Part shown: positions 24,018 through 32,247 of the stretch, piece after piece
Layout: every line of letters starts with the position of its first letter
How positions within the stretch are numbered: the stretch's first letter is position 1
NCBI GenBank assembly: GCA_024400835.1
Contig: JAKSMC010000025.1
Coordinates: forward strand, 1-48,748
Source of the DNA: Bacteroidales bacterium
GTDB lineage: Bacteria; Bacteroidota; Bacteroidia; Bacteroidales; WCHB1-69
Length of the DNA: 48,748 nucleotides
Direction: 5' to 3'
Notes under the pieces: model-generated
What the model was told of the DNA's origin: nothing
Database searches by the model: none
The model's input: only the letters and a program-made list of their open reading frames with translations
Program-made: the position numbers and the translations under genes

Positions 24018-24800
24018 ATGAAAAAAATCATACAATTCTTTTCCGTGCCCAAGCGTTTGGCCATACTCAATGCCGTGATGTTAGTGGTTTTGAGTGTCTT
24101 CAATTTCCTAATACAGGGACTTGGCGTTCCCGTGCCCTACGCTATTGCCCTGCTTGTTGTCTGCTTTTGCGCCATTATTCTCTATCCCATCATTGATCAT
24201 CCCGTTGGTTCTGCAATCATCAGCTTTGTGAACGGCATTTCGCTGATGCTCGTTTTGTATTGCGTATGTTTTATGGGTGGTCTCTTCGCATTACTATTAT
24301 GCATAATCACCATTTTGCCGATTATCCCGGTTTTCTTTTTGATAGTCCTCATCTACCAATTGATACACAGATACATCGTCAAACCTACAAGCTCGATAAA
24401 CCGTTGGCTTTTTGTGCTTGGCGTCGCACTTTGTCTCGCCGTAATGCCCATTGCGGGACACGAATACCACAAGGCTTCGACGACGCTGCGGCAAAGTGCG
24501 TCAAATGGATATTCAGATGTGGAGAAAACCTATATGGTGGAGCGCATAATGGGTATGCACTTCATTTATCATACTCAGGAATGCCTATTCGATGGTTGGC
24601 GTCCGCCTAAGCACGATCCGTTTCTAACCATCGGCAGATGGCTGAACAAAGGCATCGATCCTATTGACTTGTCCTTGGAGGAACGCCTTCATCTGTACCG
24701 CACGACATTTCCCGACAGACCGTACAAGTTCAAACACGCCGCCAGCCTCCCCTCTGCCAAAAACGGCTATTTTAGGGACGAACTGTGGACAAGAGAATAA
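24018..24800 (+). CDS. Multi-pass membrane protein, unknown function
   Basis: The 260-aa product has about five hydrophobic segments in residues 15-155, then a soluble C-terminal domain of ~100 aa rich in His, Tyr and Pro (HYHxx, YHTQECLFDGWRPPKHDPF). I do not recognise the family. A deleted paralogue lies 950 bases upstream at 23066, and the gene's 3' flank is also duplicated, so it belongs to a locally amplified unit. The upstream spacer (23846-24017) contains a C7 tract and no clear -7 box. Confidence 0.65.
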   Translation: MKKIIQFFSVPKRLAILNAVMLVVLSVFNFLIQGLGVPVPYAIALLVVCFCAIILYPIIDHPVGSAIISFVNGISLMLVLYCVCFMGGLFALLLCIITILPIIPVFFLIVLIYQLIHRYIVKPTSSINRWLFVLGVALCLAVMPIAGHEYHKASTTLRQSASNGYSDVEKTYMVERIMGMHFIYHTQECLFDGWRPPKHDPFLTIGRWLNKGIDPIDLSLEERLHLYRTTFPDRPYKFKHAASLPSAKNGYFRDELWTRE

Positions 24801-24839
24801 CCTAATATTTTCCCCAGCCGGAATATCGAGCCCAACCCC

Positions 24840-24911
24840 ATTCGCCGCCAGGCGCAACATTTGCTTACGATTAGCCCCGATCCGCTTCCATAAAAGAACG
24901 ACCGTCCTCAC
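24840..24911. repeat. Flank repeat of the membrane-protein unit, copy 2
   Basis: Diverged copy of 23252-23324, located just after the intact membrane-protein gene and before the octamer array. Confidence 0.65.
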
Positions 24912-24968
24912 TTACCGCATTATCGCATTACCACATTACCGCATTATCGTATTATTTTCGTACTTTTG
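24912..24968 (+). promoter_or_regulatory. Promoter with five octamer repeats, yicC
   Basis: Five tandem octamers of the TTA(C/T)CGCA type occupy 24912-24951, then TTATTTTCG and the -7 box TACTTTTG at 24961-24968, 23 bases before the yicC ATG. The copy number differs from the related promoters at 20962 (two) and 23325 (three). Confidence 0.65.
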
Positions 24969-24991
24969 CGCGTTTTTTAAAAATTGATACT

Positions 24992-25864
24992 ATGATTAAA
25001 TCAATGACCGGCTTCGGCCGTACCACGGTTGAGGTTACCGGTAAATCCGTTACCGTTGAGATGCGTTCGCTCAACAGCAAACAGTTGGACCTCAACACCC
25101 GCATCGCACCGTTGTTCCGCAACAACGAAAACGAAATCAGAGCCATCGTCTCCCGTGAGTTGGAACGTGGCAAAATAGACTTCAACCTCTCACTTGACCG
25201 CAATGCGGCACCTACCGTTTCCATCAACAGCGCGCTGGCAAAATCCTATTTCGATTCCCTGACCGCGCTCTCCGACGAACTCAACAACCCTATTGGCAGC
25301 GATATCTTTATGCAGGTGCTTCGTATGCCCGACGTGATTTCCACTCCGCAGGAGGAACTCTCCGACGAACTTTGGGAAGCCGTCAAAAACGCCATCGTGG
25401 AAACCTGCAAACAGGTGAACGACTTCCGCATCACCGAAGGCGCTGTGCTGGCCAAGGATTTCGAAAAACGCATCTGCCTCATCCGCGATATGATTGACGA
25501 GGTCACTCCGTTTGAGGAAAACCGCATCGCCACCCTGCGTGCCAAGTTTGAAAAAGGCCTCCAGGAGCTTGAAACGAAAACGCAGTACGACCCCAGCCGC
25601 TTAGAACAGGAAATCTTCTTCTATATCGAAAAATTAGATATCACGGAAGAAAAGGTACGCCTGCGCAAACATTGCAACTACTTCCTCGAAACGATGGAGG
25701 AACCGCAGGCCAACGGCAAGAAACTCGCATTCATCGTTCAAGAGTGCGGACGCGAAATCAACACCCTCGGCTCCAAGAGCAACGATTTCAACATCCAGCA
25801 AATCGTTGTGCGCATGAAAGACGAACTCGAAAAGCTCAAGGAACAGTTAGCTAATATTTTGTAG
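24992..25864 (+). CDS. yicC: YicC family endoribonuclease-like protein
   Basis: The 290-aa length and the start MIKSMTGFGR are characteristic of YicC. EMRSLNSKQLDLNTRI and the C-terminal FIVQECGREINTLGSKSND region are family-conserved. YicC proteins are reported to act as RNA endonucleases in stress or small-RNA turnover. The gene precedes der with a 135-base spacer containing repeats. It is driven by the octamer promoter. Confidence 0.93.
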   Translation: MIKSMTGFGRTTVEVTGKSVTVEMRSLNSKQLDLNTRIAPLFRNNENEIRAIVSRELERGKIDFNLSLDRNAAPTVSINSALAKSYFDSLTALSDELNNPIGSDIFMQVLRMPDVISTPQEELSDELWEAVKNAIVETCKQVNDFRITEGAVLAKDFEKRICLIRDMIDEVTPFEENRIATLRAKFEKGLQELETKTQYDPSRLEQEIFFYIEKLDITEEKVRLRKHCNYFLETMEEPQANGKKLAFIVQECGREINTLGSKSNDFNIQQIVVRMKDELEKLKEQLANIL

Positions 25865-25999
25865 ATGTTAGCCGTTAGCTCTTGGGAGTTCCCTCTCTAC
25901 CTTTCTACTCATCTACTCCTCTACCTTTAAACCTGAAACTTGAAATCTTTAACGGACGCAATGAATTGCGTCCCTACCTGAACTTGAAACTTAAAACTT
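25865..25999. other. yicC-der spacer with stacked intergenic repeats
   Basis: The spacer holds TCTAC pyrimidine repeats (25898-25927), TGAAACT-type repeats (25932-25948, 25980-25998) and one copy of the GGACGCAAT palindrome. No separate promoter for der was identified. Confidence 0.6.
25954..25973. repeat. Dispersed palindrome, copy 3
   Basis: GGACGCAATGAATTGCGTCC pairs nine bases on each side of a two-base centre and is the cleanest copy of the element in the window. Confidence 0.8.
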
Positions 26000-27304
26000 A
26001 TGTCAAATATTTTATCCCTTATAGGCAGACCCAACGTGGGGAAGTCCACGTTATTCAATAGATTGATTAAGGCCCGCGAGGCCATCGTTGACTCCGTGGC
26101 CGGCGTCACCCGCGACCGCCATTATGGCAAGTCCGATTGGAACGGCTACGAGTTTTCCGTCATTGACACCGGCGGCTATGTGGTCGGTTCCGACGATATC
26201 TTCGAGTCTGAAATCCGCAAGCAGGCGCAGCTGGCCATCGACGAGTCCGACGTCATCGTCTTTATGGTCGATGGGCGCGAGGGCCTCACGCCGTTGGACG
26301 AGGAGGTGGCGCAGATTCTCCGCCGCTCCAAAAAGCCCTATTACTTAGCCGTCAACAAAATCGACAGTCCGAGCAATTATTTCGACTACGCCGAATTCTA
26401 CTCGCTCGGCGTGGAACAGGTCTTCCCGATTTCCGCTGTGTCCGGCGGCGGCACGGGCGAACTGTTGGACGAGGTGGTGAAGCATTTCTCCAAAGATGTG
26501 GAAATGATGCCCGACGACCTGCCGCGTATCGCCATCGTGGGCAAGCCTAACGTGGGCAAGTCCTCAATTATCAATGCTTTCTTAGGAGAGGACAGACACA
26601 TCGTCACGCCGTTGGCCGGCACCACGCGGGACACGATTTTCACGCGCTACCGTAGCTTCGGCTTCGACTTCTACCTCATCGACACCGCAGGCTTGCGCAA
26701 AAAGAACAAAGTGGAAGAGGACTTGGAGTTCTACTCCGTGATGCGTGCCGTGCGCTCCATCGAAAATGCGGATGTCTGCATCGTGATGGCCGACGCCTCC
26801 CAGGGCTTTGACCAACAAGACCTTAATATTTTCGGTTTGGCCGCCCGCAACCATAAGGGCATTGTGGTCGTGATGAACAAATGGGACCTTATTGAGAAGG
26901 ACAACCACACGCACAAAGAGTACGAAGATCTAATCAAGAGCCGCATTGCGCCGTTCAACGATGTGCCCATCATCTTCACTTCCGTGTTGGAAAAACAGCG
27001 AATCTACAAGGTGCTCGAAACGGCCATCGAGGTCTATAAGAACCGCACCCGCAAGGTCTCCACTTCCGAACTCAACAATGTGATGCTCCCGATTATCGAG
27101 AACACGCCGCCGCCAATGAACAAGGACAAGGTCATCCGCATCAAATATGCAACCCAGTTGCCAGTGGCGTACCCGACGTTCGCATTCTTCTGCAACCTTC
27201 CGCAATACGTGGTGGATTCCTACAAACGCTATTTGGAAAACCAGATTCGCAAGAATTGGGATTTCTCCGGCGTGCCGATGGAAATCTACTTCAGAAGAAA
27301 GTAG
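26000..27304 (+). CDS. der: Ribosome biogenesis GTPase Der (EngA)
   Basis: Der is a tandem-GTPase protein needed for 50S ribosomal subunit assembly. The 434-aa protein has G-domain 1 (GRPNVGKST near residue 8, then DTGGY and NKID) and G-domain 2 (GKPNVGKSS near residue 180, then DTAGLRKK and NKWD). A C-terminal KH-like domain ends in GVPMEIYFRRK. All nucleotide-binding motifs are intact. Confidence 0.97.
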   Translation: MSNILSLIGRPNVGKSTLFNRLIKAREAIVDSVAGVTRDRHYGKSDWNGYEFSVIDTGGYVVGSDDIFESEIRKQAQLAIDESDVIVFMVDGREGLTPLDEEVAQILRRSKKPYYLAVNKIDSPSNYFDYAEFYSLGVEQVFPISAVSGGGTGELLDEVVKHFSKDVEMMPDDLPRIAIVGKPNVGKSSIINAFLGEDRHIVTPLAGTTRDTIFTRYRSFGFDFYLIDTAGLRKKNKVEEDLEFYSVMRAVRSIENADVCIVMADASQGFDQQDLNIFGLAARNHKGIVVVMNKWDLIEKDNHTHKEYEDLIKSRIAPFNDVPIIFTSVLEKQRIYKVLETAIEVYKNRTRKVSTSELNNVMLPIIENTPPPMNKDKVIRIKYATQLPVAYPTFAFFCNLPQYVVDSYKRYLENQIRKNWDFSGVPMEIYFRRK

Positions 27305-27351
27305 GGTGGCGTGGCGATGCAGCCAATTTAAGAAACAAATCAACTTATGAT

Positions 27352-29742
27352 ATGAAAAAGATAATGCCTTTCTTGCTGTGCCTGCTTTTAGGCTTGCAGC
27401 TTTCCGCCCAAAATTGCTATTGGGTGTTTTTCACGGACAAAAACAACACGCAGTTTGACCCGTATCACTATTTTGATGCCAAGGCAATTGCGCGCTATCA
27501 GCAGAACGGACAGTCGCTGTACGATATCAGCAATTATCCAGTCAATTCCGATTACGCGGAACAAGTGGCTGCGGCTTCTCAAAACTTGGAAGGCACTTCC
27601 CGCTGGCTGAACGCTGTTGCTGTGACGGCCACGGAGGTGCAAATAGAGATGATTTGCAAAATGCCGTTTGTGAAATCAACGCAGCTGATTGAATCGGAGT
27701 CTTTGACGGCGGAATTGCTAGAGGAGGACCCTGTTGTTTTGATTGAAGAAGATGATCTTCCCATATCAATGATGCAGGGCGAGAAATTCTACAAAGCCGG
27801 ATTGAATGGCAAGGGCATCCGTATCGCCGTGTTCGACGCCGGTTTCCCCGATGTCAATACGCACCCCGCATTTAAACATTTGATGGATAATCAACAGATT
27901 GTGAAAACGTGGAATTTCACGCATAAGAAGGAAAATGTTTACGGCGCGCACGAACACGGCAGAATGGTGCTGAGTTGTTTGGCCGGTATCAATAATGACG
28001 GGCAATGTATGGGCTTGGCTACGGGTGCTGAATACCTGCTTGCCTGTACGGAAATTAGAAACCAGGTGAAAAAAGGCGAAATCTGGTGGGTGCAGGCTTT
28101 GGAATGGGCCGATCAGAATGGTGCGGACATTGTGAACAGCTCTTTGGGATTTGCCACTCCTTATTATGAAACCACGCAGATGGACGGCAAGACTTCCATT
28201 GTGGCCAAAGCCGCGCAAACTGCCGCCCGCAAGGGCATTTTGCTTTGCAACGCGATGGGTAATGAGGCGATGAATGTTACGTGGGAAACCATTGTCACTC
28301 CGGCAGATGCGGATAGCATTCTCTCTGTCGGTGCGGTTACAGAGTTGGATTATCTGGCTTATTACAGTTCCAAAGGCCCTACTGCCGACGGTCGTCTCAA
28401 ACCGAACGTGGTGGCAAGTGGAAAAGTTACAGTTGCTGACGATAAAGGTAATTTTGTGAATGCTAATGGCACCTCTTTCGCCTCTCCTTTGGTGGCTGGT
28501 TTTGCCGCCTGCGTGAAACAACTTCACCCCGACTGGACTGTGATGCAGCTGCTGCATGAAATTGAGAAATCGGGCAACCGCTATCCTTATTATGATTATG
28601 CTTTCGGCTATGGCGTGCCCCAAGCCGGTTATTTTATGGATTCCGTAAAATCCAATCCTCACACTTTTGACCTTTTCGAAGACGAGGACAATATTATCTT
28701 TGTGCCACTCAAAGCCGATGCCGATGAATTATCGTCCTACCGCCTCTTCTTCAATATCGCCAATGGTGATGGAACTCTCTATAAATATAATGAAGGAAGG
28801 TATATTAGTTCCTCTGGCAATTTTTATAATTACAATGGGCAGAAGTTTGTATTTGTAGGAAACTGCATCAAGTTCGGAGATAAAACCATAATCATCAACG
28901 ATTCGTTGCCTGTTGACACTTCCGTCACAGAACTTTATGTGTATTATTTTCCAAAATCAGAGTTGATTGACGGCCAGACTATGAATTTCTGGTATAGAGG
29001 GCAGTATGCTAAATATACACTGAACAAGGATGTTCTGCCTAAGAAAAAACTTCCTGAGGACGCCATATCACTATCATCTGATTATTATTCTGAGGAAATA
29101 ATTGTTGATTCGGATGAAGATAGTTCTCTGTTTCCAAAATTGTTTAGGCATAAGGATAAGAAGTTCAATTTGTCATTGGTGTTGAACACATCTTTTATTT
29201 TGCCGCCGTTGTGGAGTGCTACGGGCAATCTTTATCATACGAATAGATTTTCCCGTACATTGTCATTCTCCTTTGTCAACAATTTCAAAGTGACGAAAAT
29301 GTTCGATATGGGTTTCAGATTGGGTTTCGGTTCCTCTTGGTATGCAATGCAGGACGTGGATCCCGCTGTGGAGACGATGCCGGATTTTGAAATTGTGAAA
29401 AACAACTTGAAGACCAGCCAGTTTGATTTGGAATACTATCTGCGTTTCAATGTTGCCAAATATTCTTACGGTAACTTATACTTTGACTTAGGCGTTTATG
29501 GAGACTGGGTGACGGGCAGTCGATACAAGTTCAAAGCGGAAAACGGCAAGCAGAGTCAGAATTTTGTAGAGAAGAAGTATATGCGCGGCGAAATCAACAA
29601 ACTGAATTGCGGTGCGCGCGTGCGCTTCGGACTGACAAATTCCATTGCCGTTTTCGGACAATACCGAATCACGAGTATGTTCAAGAAGGATACAAATCTG
29701 AACGACCTGCCCAAGTGGGAAGTGGGAATCCAGATTTATTAG
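27352..29742 (+). CDS. S8 subtilisin-like protease with C-terminal barrel-like domain (paralogue 1)
   Basis: The 796-aa protein has a signal peptide (MKKIMPFLLC to LSAQN), an N-terminal ~130-aa region, and an S8 peptidase domain with the full triad: Asp162 (VFDAGFPD), His202 (HEHGRMV) and Ser375 (NGTSFASPLVAG). A spacer of about 200 aa follows. The last ~190 residues alternate aromatic/hydrophobic and polar positions (MGFRLGFGSSWYAM, FDLEYYLRFNV, LYFDLGVYGDWVTG, AVFGQYRITSMF) and end in Tyr, as outer-membrane barrel strands do. This suggests a surface protease anchored by its own barrel. The frame opens at 27256 inside der, so the ATG at 27352 is used. Confidence 0.85.
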   Translation: MKKIMPFLLCLLLGLQLSAQNCYWVFFTDKNNTQFDPYHYFDAKAIARYQQNGQSLYDISNYPVNSDYAEQVAAASQNLEGTSRWLNAVAVTATEVQIEMICKMPFVKSTQLIESESLTAELLEEDPVVLIEEDDLPISMMQGEKFYKAGLNGKGIRIAVFDAGFPDVNTHPAFKHLMDNQQIVKTWNFTHKKENVYGAHEHGRMVLSCLAGINNDGQCMGLATGAEYLLACTEIRNQVKKGEIWWVQALEWADQNGADIVNSSLGFATPYYETTQMDGKTSIVAKAAQTAARKGILLCNAMGNEAMNVTWETIVTPADADSILSVGAVTELDYLAYYSSKGPTADGRLKPNVVASGKVTVADDKGNFVNANGTSFASPLVAGFAACVKQLHPDWTVMQLLHEIEKSGNRYPYYDYAFGYGVPQAGYFMDSVKSNPHTFDLFEDEDNIIFVPLKADADELSSYRLFFNIANGDGTLYKYNEGRYISSSGNFYNYNGQKFVFVGNCIKFGDKTIIINDSLPVDTSVTELYVYYFPKSELIDGQTMNFWYRGQYAKYTLNKDVLPKKKLPEDAISLSSDYYSEEIIVDSDEDSSLFPKLFRHKDKKFNLSLVLNTSFILPPLWSATGNLYHTNRFSRTLSFSFVNNFKVTKMFDMGFRLGFGSSWYAMQDVDPAVETMPDFEIVKNNLKTSQFDLEYYLRFNVAKYSYGNLYFDLGVYGDWVTGSRYKFKAENGKQSQNFVEKKYMRGEINKLNCGARVRFGLTNSIAVFGQYRITSMFKKDTNLNDLPKWEVGIQIY

Positions 29743-29943
29743 CACAGCGATTTCTTGATTTTTAAGCGGACGCAATGAATTGCATCCCTACATTGCCCCC
29801 TCTTCATCTTTTCATCATTTTCTCCCTTTTCCTCCGAAATTTTTCTGCTTCAAAAGCCTTTCCAGACAAATTGTTTTTGCAACTTATTGAATTACAATAA
29901 GAAAAAATTTTATTACAACTATTGACAATATTAGTCAGTGTAT
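29743..29943. other. Intergenic spacer before the ABC operon
   Basis: No gene seen. It contains palindrome copy 4 at 29768, a T/C-rich stretch at 29797-29840, and the -33 element of the ABC-operon promoter at its end. Confidence 0.5.
29768..29787. repeat. Dispersed palindrome, copy 4
   Basis: GGACGCAATGAATTGCATCC is one substitution away from copy 3. It lies 26 bases after the protease stop. Confidence 0.75.
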
Positions 29944-29951
29944 TATTTTTG
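29922..29951 (+). promoter_or_regulatory. Promoter of the ABC/GntR operon
   Basis: TTG at 29922-29924, a 19-base spacer and TATTTTTG at 29944-29951 match the full Bacteroides -33/-7 architecture, one of the best promoters in the window. Confidence 0.75.
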
Positions 29952-29955
29952 CGGC

Positions 29956-29975
29956 TGTATTAGTACACTAATACA
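29956..29975. promoter_or_regulatory. Candidate GntR (YtrA-type) operator
   Basis: TGTATTAGTACACTAATACA is an inverted repeat (8-bp arms, four-base centre) placed right after the -7 box, over the expected transcription start. Dyads of this kind are typical of YtrA-subfamily operators. The operon's own last gene encodes such a regulator, so autoregulation is likely. Confidence 0.65.
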
Positions 29976-30006
29976 CTAAACAAGTAAAACACTAAAATAC
30001 ATTGTT

Positions 30007-30843
30007 ATGATACAGTTGCAAAATATCCAATTCGGATATGTCCTTAGAAAGAACATCTTCAATGATGTCACCCTTACTATGGAGCCGGGACATATCTATG
30101 GCCTTTTGGGAAAGAACGGCGCCGGCAAGACCACCTTGCTGAAAATTATGTCCGGTTTGCGCTTCCCCACCCAGGGAGAAGTAACCATTTTGGGCAAAAA
30201 CGCTTCTCTGCGCGAGGCCGAAGTGCTTCAAGATCTTTATTTCCTCCAAGAGGAGATGTACGTTCCCCATTTGACTATCGAAAATTTTGAAAAGGCATTC
30301 GCGCCTTTCTATCCCAACTTCAACCATGAGCAATTCATCAAATCTTTGCATGAATTCGAAATGGACGGTTTGAATCAGTATATGGACAAGTTTTCCCACG
30401 GTCAGAAGAAAAAGGCACTCATTGCCTTTGCTTTGGCTACCAATACCAGAATCCTCATCATGGACGAGCCGACAAACGGTTTGGACATCCCGTCCAAGAG
30501 CACTTTCCGCAAACTGATGGCTGCCGCCGCTGATGAAACGCGCCTCGTCATCATTTCCACGCACCAGGTTCGCGACCTGCACAGCCTCATCGATATGGTC
30601 TCCATCCTTGACCGCGGTCGTATGGTGCTCAACGCCTCCACTGACGAAATCATCGAAAAACTGCTTTTCGATGTGGACGATATGAAGAGCGCCGACGGAC
30701 AGGTTTTCTACACCGAAGAGACAGCGCGCGGCAAATACCAGGTGAAAGAGAACGTGAATCACGTGGTTTCCAACCTCGACCTGGAATTGCTTTTCAATGC
30801 CGCCATGGCCAACCAACAAGCCATTATCAATCTCTTTCAGTAG
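30007..30843 (+). CDS. ABC transporter ATP-binding protein
   Basis: The 278-aa ATPase has Walker A GKNGAGKTT (~35-43), Walker B ILIMDEPTNGLD and the switch histidine in STHQVRDL. The ABC signature is unusual (FSHGQKKK instead of LSGGQ), as in several YtrB-type ATPases. The ~70 residues after the core are probably a regulatory tail. It is the first gene of an operon with a small membrane protein, a permease and a GntR regulator; the substrate may be an envelope-active drug or peptide. Confidence 0.92.
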   Translation: MIQLQNIQFGYVLRKNIFNDVTLTMEPGHIYGLLGKNGAGKTTLLKIMSGLRFPTQGEVTILGKNASLREAEVLQDLYFLQEEMYVPHLTIENFEKAFAPFYPNFNHEQFIKSLHEFEMDGLNQYMDKFSHGQKKKALIAFALATNTRILIMDEPTNGLDIPSKSTFRKLMAAAADETRLVIISTHQVRDLHSLIDMVSILDRGRMVLNASTDEIIEKLLFDVDDMKSADGQVFYTEETARGKYQVKENVNHVVSNLDLELLFNAAMANQQAIINLFQ

Positions 30844-30930
30844 TGAATAGTGATCTGTGAAAAGTGAACTGAGTTGGCTTTGTTTACAATGACATATTGA
30901 TTAATAAGCATTTTTAATTTTATATAGAAT

Positions 30931-31137
30931 ATGAAAAAATATACGAATAAAATACTGTTGATTGCCGCTATCGCCGTGGCGCTTTTCGTCATCATCGGTA
31001 TGACGGTGGATTTTCAAATCAGGTATCATAAGAATCCTGAATCTATGAAGGTTCCCGAAAAAGTGGAAATCAACTATATAGACGCAGAGGAACCCGCGGA
31101 TGTGGTTGTCCCAGATACCGTAGCAAATAATCAATAA
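30931..31137 (+). CDS. Small single-pass membrane protein in the ABC operon
   Basis: The 68-aa protein has a basic start (MKKYTNK), one transmembrane helix (~8-25) and an acidic soluble tail (PEKVEINYIDAEEPADVV). It lies between the ATPase and permease genes, 18 bases before the latter. No family is recognised; its position suggests an accessory subunit. Confidence 0.65.
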   Translation: MKKYTNKILLIAAIAVALFVIIGMTVDFQIRYHKNPESMKVPEKVEINYIDAEEPADVVVPDTVANNQ

Positions 31138-31155
31138 TCTATAAAATCGACTATT

Positions 31156-31884
31156 ATGAATATCAATAACATTAAAAATTTGTTGAACGCCTATTTCGTT
31201 GAGAATTGGAAGCGCGACATCATTTGGATGGGTGGCGTTATGGCTGGCATTACTCTTTTAGCCAATATGATGAATCCCTACACCTACGTGGAAATATTCG
31301 TTGCCGTTATTTTCATGCTGGTTATGACGCAGCGTGTATTTATCAATTTGGGCAATGCATCCCAAAGCATTCATTATTTGATGATCCCGGCCTCTTATAA
31401 GGAAAAAGTGGCCACCAATATGTTCTTAGTGAACATCTATGCGGTGGTCTTGATGCTGTTGTCCATTTTCGTGGGCTACTCATTATTTTATATTGTATGT
31501 AAAATAGGCGGCGTATCCAATTTGAGTCCGTTCTTAGGGAAATATAAGACAGATCAAGCCGGAAGTACCATTCTTCTTTTCTATATGGCATTGTCTGTAT
31601 TTTTCTTCGGCGCGGTCTATTTCCGTAAAAAGTCTGTGTTGAAGACCTTTTCAGCCATATTGGCCGTATGTTTTGCTTTGTCATTAATTAGTATGTTGGT
31701 TCTCTGGCTCAATGTCCGCCTCACTATGCATACCGGTATGATGAATGTTCAATATAGTTTTCTGAGTGACAGTAGTAATTTGCCGGAACTTGCGTCTAAC
31801 ATTCTTGGTTTTATATTTTGTATAGGATTTATAGTGTTCTTTTACGCACTTAGTTTTTTGAGACTGAAGGAAACGGAGGCATAG
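31156..31884 (+). CDS. ABC transporter permease (membrane subunit)
   Basis: The 242-aa protein has about six hydrophobic helices (~20-40, 45-60, 90-115, 135-155, 165-190, 215-238) and no other recognisable domain, consistent with the membrane partner of the upstream ATPase. Its stop is one base from the start of the GntR gene, so the two are translationally coupled. Confidence 0.8.
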   Translation: MNINNIKNLLNAYFVENWKRDIIWMGGVMAGITLLANMMNPYTYVEIFVAVIFMLVMTQRVFINLGNASQSIHYLMIPASYKEKVATNMFLVNIYAVVLMLLSIFVGYSLFYIVCKIGGVSNLSPFLGKYKTDQAGSTILLFYMALSVFFFGAVYFRKKSVLKTFSAILAVCFALSLISMLVLWLNVRLTMHTGMMNVQYSFLSDSSNLPELASNILGFIFCIGFIVFFYALSFLRLKETEA

Positions 31885-31885
31885 T

Positions 31886-32242
31886 ATGGGTATGGATTTC
31901 AACAACACACAGACCATCTACATGCAGATTGTAGATTGGGTTTTCGAGCAGATTCTGACATCTGTCTGGAAGCCCGGCGACAAGGCGAAGTCCGTGCGCG
32001 AGTTGGCCGTGCAGTTCGAAGTGAACCCCAACACGGTGATGCGTTCCTACGACTATCTGCAGAACACGGAAATATTCTTCAATAAACGGGGCGTGGGATT
32101 CTTCATTGCCGACGACGCTGTTGACAAAATCATAGCCATAAGAAAGAAACAGTTTATGGCAGTGGAGGTCCCCGCGTTTATTAAGCATTTGAAATTATTA
32201 AAAATTGACCCACAAGAAATTATTAACCTTATAAATAAATAG
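31886..32242 (+). CDS. GntR-family regulator, YtrA subfamily
   Basis: The 118-aa protein has an N-terminal winged helix (TIYMQIVDWVFEQILTSVWKPGDKAKSVRELAVQFEVNPNTVMRSYDYLQ) and only a short C-terminal dimerisation tail, the layout of the YtrA subgroup, which represses linked ABC transporters. As last gene of the operon it probably controls the promoter at 29922 through the dyad at 29956-29975. A second ATG at 31892 is a possible start. Confidence 0.9.
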   Translation: MGMDFNNTQTIYMQIVDWVFEQILTSVWKPGDKAKSVRELAVQFEVNPNTVMRSYDYLQNTEIFFNKRGVGFFIADDAVDKIIAIRKKQFMAVEVPAFIKHLKLLKIDPQEIINLINK

Positions 32243-32247
32243 CCATT

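Noticed and set aside
24912..24951. Tandem octamers as a CRISPR array
   Set aside because: Units are 8 bases with no spacers and no cas genes nearby; they fit a promoter-linked tandem repeat.
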